Part shown: in pieces, positions 12,319 through 12,324 of the stretch
How the letters are laid out: every line of letters starts with the position of its first letter
Numbering within the stretch: position 1 is the first letter of the stretch
Source of the DNA: HGM13233 sp964478515
GTDB lineage: Bacteria > Bacillota > Clostridia > Oscillospirales > Ruminococcaceae
Direction of reading: 5' to 3'
Length of the DNA stretch: 12,324 bases
NCBI GenBank assembly: GCA_964478515.1
Contig: CAYZIL010000036.1
Coordinates: 1-12,324 of the forward strand
Notes under the pieces: generated by a model
What the model was told of the DNA's origin: nothing
The model's input: the letters and a program-made list of their open reading frames with translations, nothing else
Databases searched by the model: none
Made by a program: the position numbers and the translations under genes

Positions 12319-12324
12319 AAGCTG

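Noticed and set aside
12122..12324. Open frame from ATG 12122 to the right edge (MLHGSPLPHHGQ...)
   Set aside because: No ribosome site, no stop in view, overlaps a minus-strand terminator, and all three plus frames are similarly open in this stretch.

Overview
The window looks like a moderately GC-rich, Gram-positive anaerobe of the Clostridia, probably a gut Oscillospirales-like lineage. The evidence is strong AGGAGG-type ribosome sites, sigma-A promoters of the TTGACA/TATAAT type with mostly 16-bp spacers, a sortase-type C-terminus on a surface protein, a yjdF gene behind a structured leader, and tRNA genes with encoded CCA. The lineage is inferred from style and gene content, not from a marker gene.

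Layout, left to right. Positions 1-1214 hold the 3' part of a membrane protein: an EKAAA-repeat helix, a Pro/Gln linker, one membrane span, TPR-like repeats and a beta-rich C-terminus. It converges on a small four-span membrane protein (1362-1832, minus) across a shared terminator. Next are ilvE (2077-3141, plus), then a two-gene minus operon of a GT4 glycosyltransferase and a VOC/glyoxalase-fold protein (4844-3253) with a long structured leader. A tRNA-His/tRNA-Gln unit follows (5098-5319), then yjdF (5506-5925) behind a leader that fits the yjdF azaaromatic riboswitch, with an anti-Shine-Dalgarno segment. An amidohydrolase-3-like gene (6151-7704) has lost most of the expected metal-ligand histidines.

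The right third is more accessory in character. A cytoplasmic papain-like C1 peptidase (8277-9032, plus) converges on a long secreted, repeat-rich, sortase-anchored surface protein (11738-9145, minus), which is split by a frameshift near 10815-10850. These two genes lie between two diverged inverted copies of a roughly 300-bp, apparently noncoding element (about 8041-7775 on minus and 11994-12286 on plus). By hand alignment the copies share collinear blocks and a hairpin with one compensatory base pair.

Most genes are single transcription units with their own promoter and terminator. The only clear operon is glycosyltransferase-VOC. I see no CRISPR array, transposase, phage gene or obvious multi-gene defence system. 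The strongest candidates for something undescribed are the dispersed element and the ligand-poor amidohydrolase.
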